From Gammaproteobacteria bacterium UBA2168 (GTDB taxonomy: Bacteria; Pseudomonadota; Gammaproteobacteria; Pseudomonadales; Azotimanducaceae): a DNA stretch of 40,763 bases. The position numbers and the translations under genes were made by a program. Under the pieces are notes generated by a model. It worked only from the letters and a program-made list of their open reading frames with translations, was not told the origin of the DNA and did no database searches. Below are positions 1-7,454 of this stretch, in pieces (the first letter of the stretch is position 1; each line of letters starts with the position of its first letter). The stretch lies in contig DCWG01000052.1 of NCBI GenBank assembly GCA_002327525.1, positions 1 to 40,763 of the forward strand, written 5' to 3'.

Positions 1-288
1 TCGCACCTTCCGCGCGGTACCAGCGCCGTCCTCCACCAGGCCCCATCCACTGCCAAGCATTTCCCGCATCGCCGGAAGACAGGCACCGAGAACGGCAAGC
101 TCCGTGCGCGTGGGGTAATACTCTGGAAGCTCCGTGATGGCCTCGAACAGTTTCGAGCCGCGTTCATCGTAGAAGAATTTCGGTGACACCCGTTTTGGCG
201 TCGCGGTCAGCCCGGCGAGCACATCCTCCAGCACCGCCGAATCCGAGGGTTTAAGATCATAGAACTCGAAAGCCGCGCCATCACTCAT
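1..288 (-). CDS. egtD: EgtD-like L-histidine N-alpha-methyltransferase, N-terminal part (runs off window)
   Basis: The first 96 residues of a SAM-dependent methyltransferase are visible. Family knowledge: EgtD trimethylates histidine to hercynine, the first step of ergothioneine synthesis. The segment PKFFYDERGS (36-45) and the run ELPEYYPTRTEL (53-64) are hallmark EgtD sequence. The SAM-binding loop that follows normally reads like E-(F/Y/L)-G-S-G-S; here it is EDGAG (86-90), which is unusual. The ATG at 288-286 overlaps the upstream egtB stop as ATGA, so the two were translationally coupled. Because its partner is clearly broken and its own SAM loop is altered, this copy may also be decaying. 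The rest of the gene lies left of the window, so integrity cannot be judged. Confidence 0.85.
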   Translation of the reverse strand, partial: MSDGAAFEFYDLKPSDSAVLEDVLAGLTATPKRVSPKFFYDERGSKLFEAITELPEYYPTRTELAVLGACLPAMREMLGSGWGLVEDGAGTARKVR

Positions 289-959
289 CGTGCGCGAGCC
301 TCAACACGGAGAGCTGCCAGCGGTCGGTATTCTGGATACGCACCATAGCTGCTGCAAGTCCATTCCGACACGTCTTCGAACAGCTGATTCGCTACCGGCG
401 CCGCAGGCCGGGGGTGTAACATATCGCTCTCGACGAAGTTTCCCTCGACCGATTCGTCCGCTGCGGCCGCCTCCCACTCGAATTCAGTGGGCAGCCGACA
501 GTCTTTCCGCCGTGCATACGCATCCGTCTGGTAAGCGCTGAGGCGCACGACGGAAGACCCTGCACGCACATCCACATGTGCGCGATACGCCGCGACCTCT
601 GCCACGGTCGGTCGTGACAGCAAGCCCCGCGTCGGGCGGGGATAGGGCTTGCCTACGCCGTTGTAATACGAATTGAATAGGTGCTCGAATGCGTCGTGAA
701 ACAGGGTGTAGTCTTTGTGACGAGGCTTGAGCAGAAAGGTTTCGAAAAACCACGTGGTGCGCGCCGGGTGCCACTTCGGTGGGCTGGCGTCGGTCATTGG
801 CTGTACGCCGAAGTCCTCGATCGCCAGCGGCTGGCACAGCGCTGCGCTCTGTGCGCGGATAGGGCGGCACTGATCCCTCAATAGATCCGCTCGCCGCCCT
901 GGACCCGTATGCCCGACACCCCTGCTGCCACCCTCTCTCCGTCTGCTGGTAGCGGCCAT
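285..959 (-). pseudogene. egtB: egtB remnant (hercynine oxygenase-like) with large internal and C-terminal deletions
   Basis: A 224-residue frame joins pieces of EgtB, a non-heme iron enzyme of ergothioneine synthesis usually a little over 400 residues long. Residues about 25-130 match the N-terminal DinB-like domain (SPPKWHPARTTWFFETFLL region, then LFNSYYNGVG and RGLLSRPTVAEV). Residues about 136-215 match part of the C-terminal formylglycine-generating-enzyme-type domain (RLPTEFEWEAAA, SEWTCSSYGAYP). Roughly 190 residues between them are absent, including the HxxxH iron-binding segment. About 60 residues before the end (GEYNGKF/GGSC region) are also gone. The usual WHLAH motif reads WHPAR (63-67), and the usual DVWEWT reads DVSEWT. 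The frame is still open, suggesting in-frame deletions. Function as an oxygenase is very unlikely. Confidence 0.85.
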
Positions 960-1132
960 TGACTATCCCTTGTTCCGCTCTCCTTTATCGATGTGAAGGA
1001 TAGGCTGCGTGTTCGCGGCTGCTAACCGACTTCTCGATAAGGCCATGGTAATGGCCCCGCGACTAGATCACTACGATATTGCCACCCGCAACACCGCCGT
1101 GTGAGACAGCGCGGCGATCAGGTGGCTCTAAC

Positions 1133-2032
1133 TCAGGCTACGAGACCGATGTAGAAGTAGTGATCCACCAACAGCACGATAAACAGCGCACCAAGGTAGA
1201 GGATCGAATACCTGAAGGTCTGGATGGGAGCGGACGGATCACGATCGCGCAATAGCGCCACCGCCCAATAAACGAACCCCGCACCCAGTATCAGCGCTCC
1301 GATCAGATATACCAGCCCGCTCATCCGGACCGCGCATGGCAGCAGACTCGAAACCAGCAGAATGATCGTGTAGAAGAAAATGTGCAGCCGCGTAAACCGC
1401 TCACCGTGTGTGACAGGCAGCATGGGAATGTTCACTTCCGCGTATTCGTCCTTGCGCATCAGCGCCAGAGCCCAGAAATGTGGCGGCGTCCAGGCGAATA
1501 TAATCAGCATCAGCAACAACCCTCCTGGCTCCACCGCACCGGCAACCGCGGTCCATCCGAACAACGGCGGGGCTGCTCCGAACAATCCCCCGATCACGAT
1601 GTTCTGGGGCGTGGCCCGTTTCAGATACAGCGTGTAGATGAAGCCGTATCCAACCCAGCTCGCGACATTGAGCCACGCGGTGAGCGGGTTGATCCATGCA
1701 TAGAGCACCGTGAATCCGACCACGCCCGTTACAGCAGCGAACGCGATACCCTGGACCAGTCCCACACGTTCCATGGCGACAGGCCGGGTTTGTGTACGCG
1801 CCATGCGAGCATCCACTTCCGCATCCGCCAAGTGATTGACCGCCGCCGCCGAACCAGCCATCAACCCGATGCCCAGGCTGCCGAGAATGAGCACGTCGAG
1901 CCCTACCATGCCATCGGTGGCCAAGAACATGCCCACCACGGCACACAGCAGCATGAGCAACACCACCCGCGGTTTGCACATTTCCAGATAGTCGCGCCAC
2001 GTCGCGGTAGGGCTTACACATACGGCTGTCAT
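1133..2032 (-). CDS. cyoE: protoheme IX farnesyltransferase (heme O synthase)
   Basis: Integral membrane prenyltransferase of the UbiA family that adds a farnesyl group to heme B to make heme O for terminal oxidases. The 299-residue protein has the expected set of hydrophobic helices, the NxxxDxxxD prenyl-diphosphate/Mg motif at N66-D70-D74, and the later YAEVNIPMLPV motif. I chose the ATG at 2032 rather than an upstream start at 2140. It has a TTGAGGA Shine-Dalgarno about eight bases upstream, and the protein then begins at the usual place before CKPRVV. No oxidase subunit or heme A synthase gene is adjacent, unlike many proteobacterial cox/cyo clusters. A 240-base stretch without a gene lies upstream. 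Confidence 0.95.
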   Translation of the reverse strand: MTAVCVSPTATWRDYLEMCKPRVVLLMLLCAVVGMFLATDGMVGLDVLILGSLGIGLMAGSAAAVNHLADAEVDARMARTQTRPVAMERVGLVQGIAFAAVTGVVGFTVLYAWINPLTAWLNVASWVGYGFIYTLYLKRATPQNIVIGGLFGAAPPLFGWTAVAGAVEPGGLLLMLIIFAWTPPHFWALALMRKDEYAEVNIPMLPVTHGERFTRLHIFFYTIILLVSSLLPCAVRMSGLVYLIGALILGAGFVYWAVALLRDRDPSAPIQTFRYSILYLGALFIVLLVDHYFYIGLVA

Positions 2033-2070
2033 TATCGCGTCCTCAATGTATCCGGGGTACGTTCTTCTCC

Positions 2071-2097
2071 GGCGATGCTCTCCAGCATCGCCTTTTT
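2071..2097 (+). terminator. intrinsic-terminator-like hairpin facing rightwards
   Basis: A perfect nine-base-pair stem (GGCGATGCT / AGCATCGCC) with a CTCC loop is followed by five T on the plus strand, the classical shape of a rho-independent terminator. All flanking genes run on the minus strand, so it could only stop a transcript antisense to cyoE. Read on the minus strand it is a stable hairpin in the cyoE leader, about 39 bases before the start codon, without a T-tract. Confidence 0.6.
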
Positions 2098-2272
2098 CCA
2101 CGTGGGGCAGTTTGCAACTGCCGCAGACCACCGCCGGCAACCCTGGTCAGTCGCGGCGTGTGCGGCGCTCGTGCTGTTCCCGATCCACTACCATTCGCCT
2201 GCGCGACGCGGCGTCCCCGTCACCGGTCCCCGCGCGAAAAGCGGTGCGATTATATCAACGCACTACCCTTCC

Positions 2273-2524
2273 TCAACGAGCGGGTGGTTCTCGTGAGGGA
2301 TCTCCTTCGGCTGTCACGAGCCGTACCCGCGCCTGTTCGACCGCACCGGGATCCCGGTTTTCGAGCCTGCCGTGCGGTACGGAACTGCCTGGCTGCGCCT
2401 CCCGTTCGTAGCTGCCGCTGATACACCACTGCACAAGTTCCCCGCCTTGCACCCGCGTCACGATGCGATCTTCCGCCCGGCACCGGGGACACACAGCGCC
2501 GGCAATGAAGCGCCGGCTACTCAC
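2273..2524 (-). CDS. small zinc-ribbon protein, DUF2387/YheV-like, lacking the fourth cysteine
   Basis: An 83-residue product starts at a GTG that lies inside the end of aroE (eight-base overlap). Its beginning, RRFIAGAVCPRC (4-15), is the signature of the YheV/DUF2387 family of small putative zinc-ribbon proteins of unknown function. The first metal pair is C12xxC15. The second pair, normally CxxCGY, reads C34-I-S-G37-S-Y, so the last cysteine is replaced by glycine. The C-terminal half (from about residue 45) is arginine- and glycine-rich and not recognisable. Co-translation with aroE is likely from the overlap. Either the metal site has degenerated or another residue substitutes. Confidence 0.7.
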   Translation of the reverse strand: MSSRRFIAGAVCPRCRAEDRIVTRVQGGELVQWCISGSYEREAQPGSSVPHGRLENRDPGAVEQARVRLVTAEGDPSREPPAR

Positions 2525-3314
2525 GGAGCATCGCGAGCACTTCCCGTGCATCCGGTAGCACGCCCCGCCAGATACGAAACGCCTCGGCCGCCTGCTCCAC
2601 GAGCATACCCAGGCCGTCATGACATCGGCGCGCACCATGCGTACGTGCCCACGCGCAGAAGTCCGTTTCGCCATCCCGGCTATACAGCATGTCGTAACAC
2701 ACCGCATCAACGACCAGGGACGGCGCGACCACGTCTCCCTGTCCGACCAGGCCGGCTGACGTGGCGTTGATCACTATGTCGAAAGCGCCTCGCGCCTCTT
2801 CCACGCCAACGCCTTCGACACCGGCGATCTCAGAGGCCAGGGCAAGGGCGCGTTCGCGAGTACGGTTGGCAACCACCAGCCGCACGATGCCAGTGTCGAG
2901 CAAAGGACGAACCACGCCGCGAGCCGCACCACCGGCACCGACCAGCAAAACGCTCGCACCATTGAGCATCACTCCCAGCGCAGCCAGATCTCTGACCAGC
3001 CCCAATCCATCCGTGTTGTAACCAACGCGCTTCTCGTCCCTGAGCGCGACGGTGTTAACCGCTTGAGCCTCGCCAGCCAATTCATCGAGCGTATCCACCC
3101 ACACACAAGCATCGCCCTTGAAGGGCACGGTGACGTTGATGCCCGCCCCACCGGAGGCAAAGAAAGCGCTCGCGCTCGGGCCAAATTCACCAATGGGTGC
3201 TTCCACGCGGTCGTAGGTGAGCGTCTGCTGCGTCTGTTTGGCGAAACGCGCATGAATCTCTGGCGACAAGCTGTGTGCCACCGGGTTGCCGATCACCGCA
3301 TAGCGGTCGGTCAT
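2517..3314 (-). CDS. aroE: shikimate dehydrogenase (NADP+)
   Basis: Reduces 3-dehydroshikimate to shikimate in aromatic amino acid synthesis (cytosolic). At 265 residues it is of normal length. The substrate-binding serines are in AHSLSPEIH (S15, S17), the catalytic lysine is K66 in NVTVPFK, with N87 and D102 (NTDG) completing the active site. The Rossmann loop GAGGAARG spans 126-133, followed by the NRTRE segment that selects NADP. The C-terminal QAAEAF region is present. Its ATG overlaps the tsaC stop (ATGA), so it is translated after tsaC from one mRNA, and its end overlaps the small zinc-ribbon gene. Confidence 0.97.
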   Translation of the reverse strand: MTDRYAVIGNPVAHSLSPEIHARFAKQTQQTLTYDRVEAPIGEFGPSASAFFASGGAGINVTVPFKGDACVWVDTLDELAGEAQAVNTVALRDEKRVGYNTDGLGLVRDLAALGVMLNGASVLLVGAGGAARGVVRPLLDTGIVRLVVANRTRERALALASEIAGVEGVGVEEARGAFDIVINATSAGLVGQGDVVAPSLVVDAVCYDMLYSRDGETDFCAWARTHGARRCHDGLGMLVEQAAEAFRIWRGVLPDAREVLAMLRE

Positions 3315-3874
3315 CGCTCACGCTTCCCTTCGAGTGTGCGTATTTCGCTGGGTCCCTGTCGACCCAGTGTCTCGCCGTGAAGGATAAGGACCGCCCGGTT
3401 CTGGAACCAGCGGCGCACCTGCCATATAGAACGCGCCGCCGGCAATCCGTGGGGATTGGCCGACGTGGACACGAGCGGTGCTCCAAAAGCACCCGTCAGC
3501 TCCCGTGCCTGCGCATGGCCCGGTACGCGGCACGCCACCGTGGCTCTGCCACCAGTAATCCACATGGGAAAGCGCACATTGGGCAGCAGCCAGGTCACAG
3601 CTCCTGGCCAACTGTTCTCGACCTGCGCCCGGTAACGCGCATCCAGACCGCCAAGCTCCACCTTGAAGTCACCCGCATTCGCGCCCGCCACTATCAGACC
3701 TTTGTTCAGCGCACGGCCTTTCAGCTCGAGGATGCGCCCCACGGCATGGGCGTTGAACGGATCGCAAGCCAGACCCCAGACACCTTCGGTAGCGTGAGCG
3801 ACCACACCGCCGGCACGCAGGCAGCGCACCGCCACGTTGAGAGCGAAATCAAAGCTCTGCTTGCAGCCGGTCAT
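3311..3874 (-). CDS. tsaC: threonylcarbamoyl-AMP synthase, TsaC/YrdC type
   Basis: Makes threonylcarbamoyl-AMP from threonine, bicarbonate and ATP for the t6A37 modification of ANN-decoding tRNAs. The 187-residue single YrdC domain matches short TsaC rather than long Sua5. Seen motifs: ATEGVWGLACDP near the N terminus, the basic LELKGRALNKGLIV segment, WPGAVTWLLP, CRVPGH, and the PLVSTSANPHG nucleotide-binding loop near the C terminus, ending with PSEIR. The ATG at 3874 gives the usual N terminus; a frame open to 3943 exists, but the extra residues are unlike the family. It overlaps the end of purE by 26 bases and the start of aroE by four. Confidence 0.93.
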   Translation of the reverse strand: MTGCKQSFDFALNVAVRCLRAGGVVAHATEGVWGLACDPFNAHAVGRILELKGRALNKGLIVAGANAGDFKVELGGLDARYRAQVENSWPGAVTWLLPNVRFPMWITGGRATVACRVPGHAQARELTGAFGAPLVSTSANPHGLPAARSIWQVRRWFQNRAVLILHGETLGRQGPSEIRTLEGKRER

Positions 3875-4343
3875 TCTGCGCGCGGATCTTGTCCTGGTTC
3901 GTCTGACGATCTGCGGCCAGGCGCCCGGTGAGATCAGCGTCATCGACCGCCAGCATCTGGGCGGCCAGATAGCCCGCGTTCTTCGCCCCCGCCTTGCCGA
4001 CGGCTACCGTGGCAACGGGTATTCCACCCGGCATCTGCACCGTGGCGAGCAGCGCATCGAAACCCGCGAGTGGACCACTGTCTATGGGCACGCCAATCAC
4101 CGGTCGAAGGGTGTGCGCCGCAACGGCTCCCGCGAGGTGTGCGGCCATACCCGCGCCGCAAATAAAGACAGCACAACCTCGATCCGTGGCATCGACCACG
4201 TAACTGGTGGTTGCCTCCGGTGTGCGATGTGCCGAAGAGATACGAACCTCGAACTCGATCTCCAGCTGTTTCAGAATCTCCGTCGCGGCCTGCATCACCG
4301 GCCAGTCCGACTCAGAACCCATGAGAATGGCAACAAAACTCAA
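3849..4343 (-). CDS. purE: N5-carboxyaminoimidazole ribonucleotide mutase (class I PurE)
   Basis: Converts N5-CAIR to CAIR in purine synthesis. The [11 protein letters not shown] loop and SSAHRTPE with the catalytic histidine (H39 from this start) are intact, as are [10 protein letters not shown] and the [10 protein letters not shown] segment; this is the class I pattern. I prefer the TTG at 4343 (164 residues) over the TTG at 4355, because a perfect GGAGG at 4349-4353 lies five bases before 4343. Class I PurE normally needs PurK to make N5-CAIR, and purK usually follows purE. Here tsaC follows immediately with an overlap, so purK must be elsewhere or be replaced. Confidence 0.95.
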   Translation of the reverse strand: MSFVAILMGSESDWPVMQAATEILKQLEIEFEVRISSAHRTPEATTSYVVDATDRGCAVFICGAGMAAHLAGAVAAHTLRPVIGVPIDSGPLAGFDALLATVQMPGGIPVATVAVGKAGAKNAGYLAAQMLAVDDADLTGRLAADRQTNQDKIRAQNDRLQAEL

Positions 4344-4415
4344 ATTCACCTCCAAGCGTTTCGCGCTGTGCCCTCACAATCCAAGCTATATGAGGAGCCA
4401 AGCGCCCACAAATGC

Positions 4416-5492
4416 TCAACGAAAAGGCACGCGAATATACCCGTCGGGCAACTGCCGGACAAATCCTTCTAGTTCGAGGCGCACGAGTGCAGCGTTGACG
4501 CCGGTCACGGCTGCACCCGTGGCTGCCGCTATCTCATCGGCATCGCGCGGTTGTGCTCCCAGCACTGCATGTATCATTTGAAGATCCGCCGGTACCGGCT
4601 CTGGCGCCTTTCCGGTTGCATGAACGGCATCGCGACCAAGCTCTTCAAGCACATCGGCTGGTGTTTCGACCAGCGCAGCGCCCTCGCGTATCAGCCTGTG
4701 GCTGCCACCGTACAGCGGATCTCCGGCACCGCCCGGCACGGCAAACACATCGCGGCCCTGCTCCAGCGCCATACGCGCCGTGATGAGGCTGCCGCTTCGG
4801 GTCGACGCCTCGATCAGCACTACGGCCCGTACGAGCCCGCTTATAAGGCGATTGCGCTCCGGAAAACGCCAGCGTGCCGGAGGTGTCAGCGGAGGGTACT
4901 CTGTGACGAGCGCTCCATGGGCGAGCTCGATTTTCGCAGCGAGCGTACGATGGCTGGCTGGATAGATGCGGCCAAACCCATGGCCGAGCACGGCTACCGT
5001 CGATCTTGCTCTGCCGCTCTCCAGCGCCCCGCGATGCGCCGCACCATCGACGCCTGCCGCCAACCCGGATACAACGACCAGGCCGTGATCTGCCAGCATG
5101 CAAGCCATCTCCCGTGCCAGTTCCCGGCCGCGAGCGGAACATCGCCGTGCACCGACAATCGCCACTGCCGGGGCGCTAAGACATTCGATACCACCTCGAT
5201 AGTAGAGAACGATGGGCGGATCCGGAATCTCCCGAAGGAAACGCGGAATGGGAAGCCGGTCACCGAGCCATCCAATATCTTTCGCCTCGAGATCCGCATC
5301 CTTCCAGATTCTGTGCGGCGGCACACCGGAGAGTGCTTTCACCACCCTCCCGGTGCGAAGCCCATCTCGCAGGTGGCGGCGGAGGTCAGCACGCTGCAGG
5401 CGCTGTGCCAGTTCCAACAGGGAGTCGTGTTCCAGCTCGACCTCGGCCACAGTGAGATGACGCTCAGCATGCCCCCGGACAGACGAGTACAA
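4416..5492 (-). CDS. dprA: DNA processing protein A (DprA/Smf)
   Basis: DprA binds incoming single-stranded DNA during natural transformation and loads RecA. In non-competent bacteria its role is unclear. The Rossmann-like core is clear: VGARRCSARGR (113-123), SGLAAGVDGAAH (142-153), FPERNRLIS (210-218), SGSLITA (233-239) and the PGG...GGSHRLIREGA segment (253-272). A C-terminal winged-helix (DML1-like) domain follows from about 295. The N-terminal 80 residues are arginine-rich and do not show the usual WLxLxxxPGxG start of the SAM-like domain. The start used is a TTG without a good ribosome-binding site, so the N terminus is uncertain. I checked the two other frames upstream and found no better-matching start. 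Confidence 0.92.
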   Translation of the reverse strand: MYSSVRGHAERHLTVAEVELEHDSLLELAQRLQRADLRRHLRDGLRTGRVVKALSGVPPHRIWKDADLEAKDIGWLGDRLPIPRFLREIPDPPIVLYYRGGIECLSAPAVAIVGARRCSARGRELAREMACMLADHGLVVVSGLAAGVDGAAHRGALESGRARSTVAVLGHGFGRIYPASHRTLAAKIELAHGALVTEYPPLTPPARWRFPERNRLISGLVRAVVLIEASTRSGSLITARMALEQGRDVFAVPGGAGDPLYGGSHRLIREGAALVETPADVLEELGRDAVHATGKAPEPVPADLQMIHAVLGAQPRDADEIAAATGAAVTGVNAALVRLELEGFVRQLPDGYIRVPFR

Positions 5493-5569
5493 AATCGCTG
5501 ATCAGCCCGCGCTGCGAGGAGCGTTTAGCACCGCATCACGTGGGTGAAAACGGCTCCGGGAGACGAGGC

Positions 5570-6640
5570 TCAAGGGTTTCTGATCTCATCTCCGACAGCC
5601 AGCGCCTGCTCGGACTCTAGTATCAGGCCATAAGAGAGCTTTTCGAACACCCGGAAAACCATTAACAGGCCCGCTCGCTCGCTCGGCAGCCTGATGGTGT
5701 CGCCGGCGATGCGATCGCGCGCGAGGGCTCCCTTGCGATAGGTGGCGAGCACGTTGCCATTCTCCAGCCCCTCGCGCTCGCCCCGGTTGAGGACAACGAC
5801 ATCGTAGGTGCCGACCTGTGTGACGCCGCCGAATACGGAGATGATCTCTCCCCGGATCTCTTCATCAGGAGCGCTTGGGAAGAAGGTCGATTGCACTCTG
5901 CGCTCTTCGGTAGGCATGACGCGATCGCCAATCTTTATTTCTTCGCGAGTGGAGGACACCTCCATAGTGGCTATTTCACCATCCTGTGCGCTGGCGGTAC
6001 CAAGGCCGATGTGCGTCGCTTCCTGCCCGAGTACCTCCTCTGTCACCGGGTCGACATAAATCGGTCCGCGCCGAACGATACTGTAAGAGCGCTCATCCAT
6101 GAGCTCACCGCGCACATACAGCCGATCGCCCGCACCCAGCACGATTCGCTCGCTTGCACCCTCTACCACATAGGGGGAGGTGATCAGCCACGATGGCTCC
6201 ACGATCCGATTCTGCACCAGGAACCCGCGCAGCGCGTCCAGCCCTATGGTTGGTATCGCGGAATCCAACGGACTGACCCTTATCTGCGGACTCAGCTTGA
6301 CGTCGTTGGAGGGAGACATGCGCACGGTCCTCCCCGCATCCCCGCGTGTCAGCGCCAGTCGTGGCTGTCCTTGTACATACACCAATGAGATACGATCACC
6401 GGGGTAGATCAGATGGGGATTTTCGATTTGCGGATTGACCTGCCAAATCTCTGGCCACAACCAGGGCCGCTTGAGAAAGCGTCCCGAGATGCCCCATAGC
6501 GTGTCACCCTTGACCACGGTGTAGACTTCCGGATGGCCGGGTTTCAGATACTGGGCGAGATCGGCTGCCTGCACGCCCATCGTGCCCAGTGCCAGCACCA
6601 ATGTACAAAATAGGTGGCGAACGCAGAACGGTTTCCGCAT
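5570..6640 (-). CDS. secreted LysM peptidoglycan-binding protein
   Basis: A 356-residue exported protein. The N terminus has a basic start, a hydrophobic core and a VQA/AD cleavage site at about residue 25. One LysM domain (about 39-85: YTVVKGDTLWGISGRF, NPQIENPHLIYPGD) follows, then about 270 residues with no catalytic motif I recognise. This architecture next to dprA and divergent from def is recurrent in gammaproteobacteria. It probably binds the cell wall, but its function is unknown. The ATG at 6640 is chosen because of the AAGGGA ribosome-binding site about eight bases upstream and the signal peptide. The frame stays open to 6814 without family-like sequence. Confidence 0.88.
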   Translation of the reverse strand: MRKPFCVRHLFCTLVLALGTMGVQAADLAQYLKPGHPEVYTVVKGDTLWGISGRFLKRPWLWPEIWQVNPQIENPHLIYPGDRISLVYVQGQPRLALTRGDAGRTVRMSPSNDVKLSPQIRVSPLDSAIPTIGLDALRGFLVQNRIVEPSWLITSPYVVEGASERIVLGAGDRLYVRGELMDERSYSIVRRGPIYVDPVTEEVLGQEATHIGLGTASAQDGEIATMEVSSTREEIKIGDRVMPTEERRVQSTFFPSAPDEEIRGEIISVFGGVTQVGTYDVVVLNRGEREGLENGNVLATYRKGALARDRIAGDTIRLPSERAGLLMVFRVFEKLSYGLILESEQALAVGDEIRNP

Positions 6641-6950
6641 GATGTTGTCCCTTTGTTTTCCGTACCGTTTGCCGCCAGCAGCGCAATACGAGAGCATAAC
6701 GGTCGGTCGGCTATCCTGTCTCAAAACGAGGTCCCGCTCGTGACTTCCTCTGGTGCCACTCGCTGTCGTTCGGTCTGTCATCCAGTCTGTCGTCCAGTTT
6801 TGGTGGCGCCGCAAGGTCCCGTTGCGCGCCCTGTTACAACAGATAGCCAGAGCAGAGTGCCAGACTCAAAGTGGCCGAAAAAGTGATAATCTTCACCATC
6901 TTAGCAGCACAAATTACACCAATACTAGAGATAGATCACTCTCAGTCCGC
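6641..6950. other. intergenic region between divergent LysM gene and def; no gene seen
   Basis: This 310-base gap must hold the promoters of the leftward LysM gene and the rightward def operon. Open frames cross it on both strands, but they are upstream extensions without conserved sequence. The last 70 bases before def are AT-richer (AATTACACCAATACTAGAG). I could not assign a -35/-10 pair with confidence. A two-copy 12-base repeat lies at 6773-6796. Confidence 0.6.
6773..6796 (+). repeat. two tandem copies of a 12-base unit
   Basis: GTCTGTCATCCA is followed directly by GTCTGTCGTCCA (11 of 12 identical). It lies in the divergent intergenic region. It may be a slippage duplication or a direct-repeat protein site; nothing else supports either. 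Confidence 0.6.
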
Positions 6951-7454
6951 ATGACCATTCTCAATATCCTAGAGTATCCCGACTCGCGCCTGCGCAAGCA
7001 GGCCAAACCAGTCGCCCGGGTCGACGACGCGATTCGCAAACTTGCTGACGATATGCTGGAGACCATGTATGCCGCTCCCGGTATCGGCCTTGCTGCCAGT
7101 CAGGTGAACGTGCACAAACGCATGATCGTGGTTGACGTCTCCGAGACACAAGACGTGCCCCACGTATTCATCAATCCGCAACTGACCCTCATCGGCGAGC
7201 TGGTCGAAAATGAAGAGGGCTGCCTGTCCATACCCGGGTTTTACGAGCCCGTGACAAGGGCGGAACGCGTGCGTGTGCGCCACCTCAACTGCGATGGTGA
7301 CGCCAATGAGTTCGAAGCCGAAGGCAGGCTGTCGGTCTGTATACAACACGAGTGCGACCACCTGGAAGGCAAATTGTTTGTCGACTACCTCTCCAGTTTG
7401 AAGCGAACGCGTATTCGCAAGAAACTGGGGCGCCAACACCGCATCCGCGCATGA
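6951..7454 (+). CDS. def: peptide deformylase
   Basis: Metalloenzyme that removes the formyl group from nascent proteins in the cytosol. All three family motifs are visible in the 167-residue protein: GIGLAASQ (44-51), EGCLS (89-93, metal ligand C91) and QHECDHLEG (132-140, ligands H133 and H137, catalytic E134). The ATG at 6951 gives the canonical [15 protein letters not shown] start, and upstream extensions are not conserved. The ribosome-binding site is weak. The stop overlaps the fmt start (ATGA), coupling the enzyme that removes formyl groups to the one that adds them to the initiator tRNA. Confidence 0.97.
   Translation: MTILNILEYPDSRLRKQAKPVARVDDAIRKLADDMLETMYAAPGIGLAASQVNVHKRMIVVDVSETQDVPHVFINPQLTLIGELVENEEGCLSIPGFYEPVTRAERVRVRHLNCDGDANEFEAEGRLSVCIQHECDHLEGKLFVDYLSSLKRTRIRKKLGRQHRIRA

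Noticed and set aside
683..698. TGCGTCGTGAAACA-like half parS site in the egtB remnant
   Set aside because: Only the right half (CGTGAAACA) matches; the palindrome is absent.
1041..1056. GGCCAT-GGTA-ATGGCC hairpin downstream of cyoE
   Set aside because: Only six pairs and no T-tract in either direction; too weak to call a terminator.
2093..2108. CACGTG core at TTTTCCACGTGGGGCA as a possible third parS
   Set aside because: Five mismatches to the sites in recF; only the six-base core is shared, and another CACGTG near 746 is equally poor.
1382..2296. 304-codon plus-strand frame across cyoE
   Set aside because: Antisense to a certain gene, rich in His/Arg/Gln as expected from complementary codons; no family similarity.
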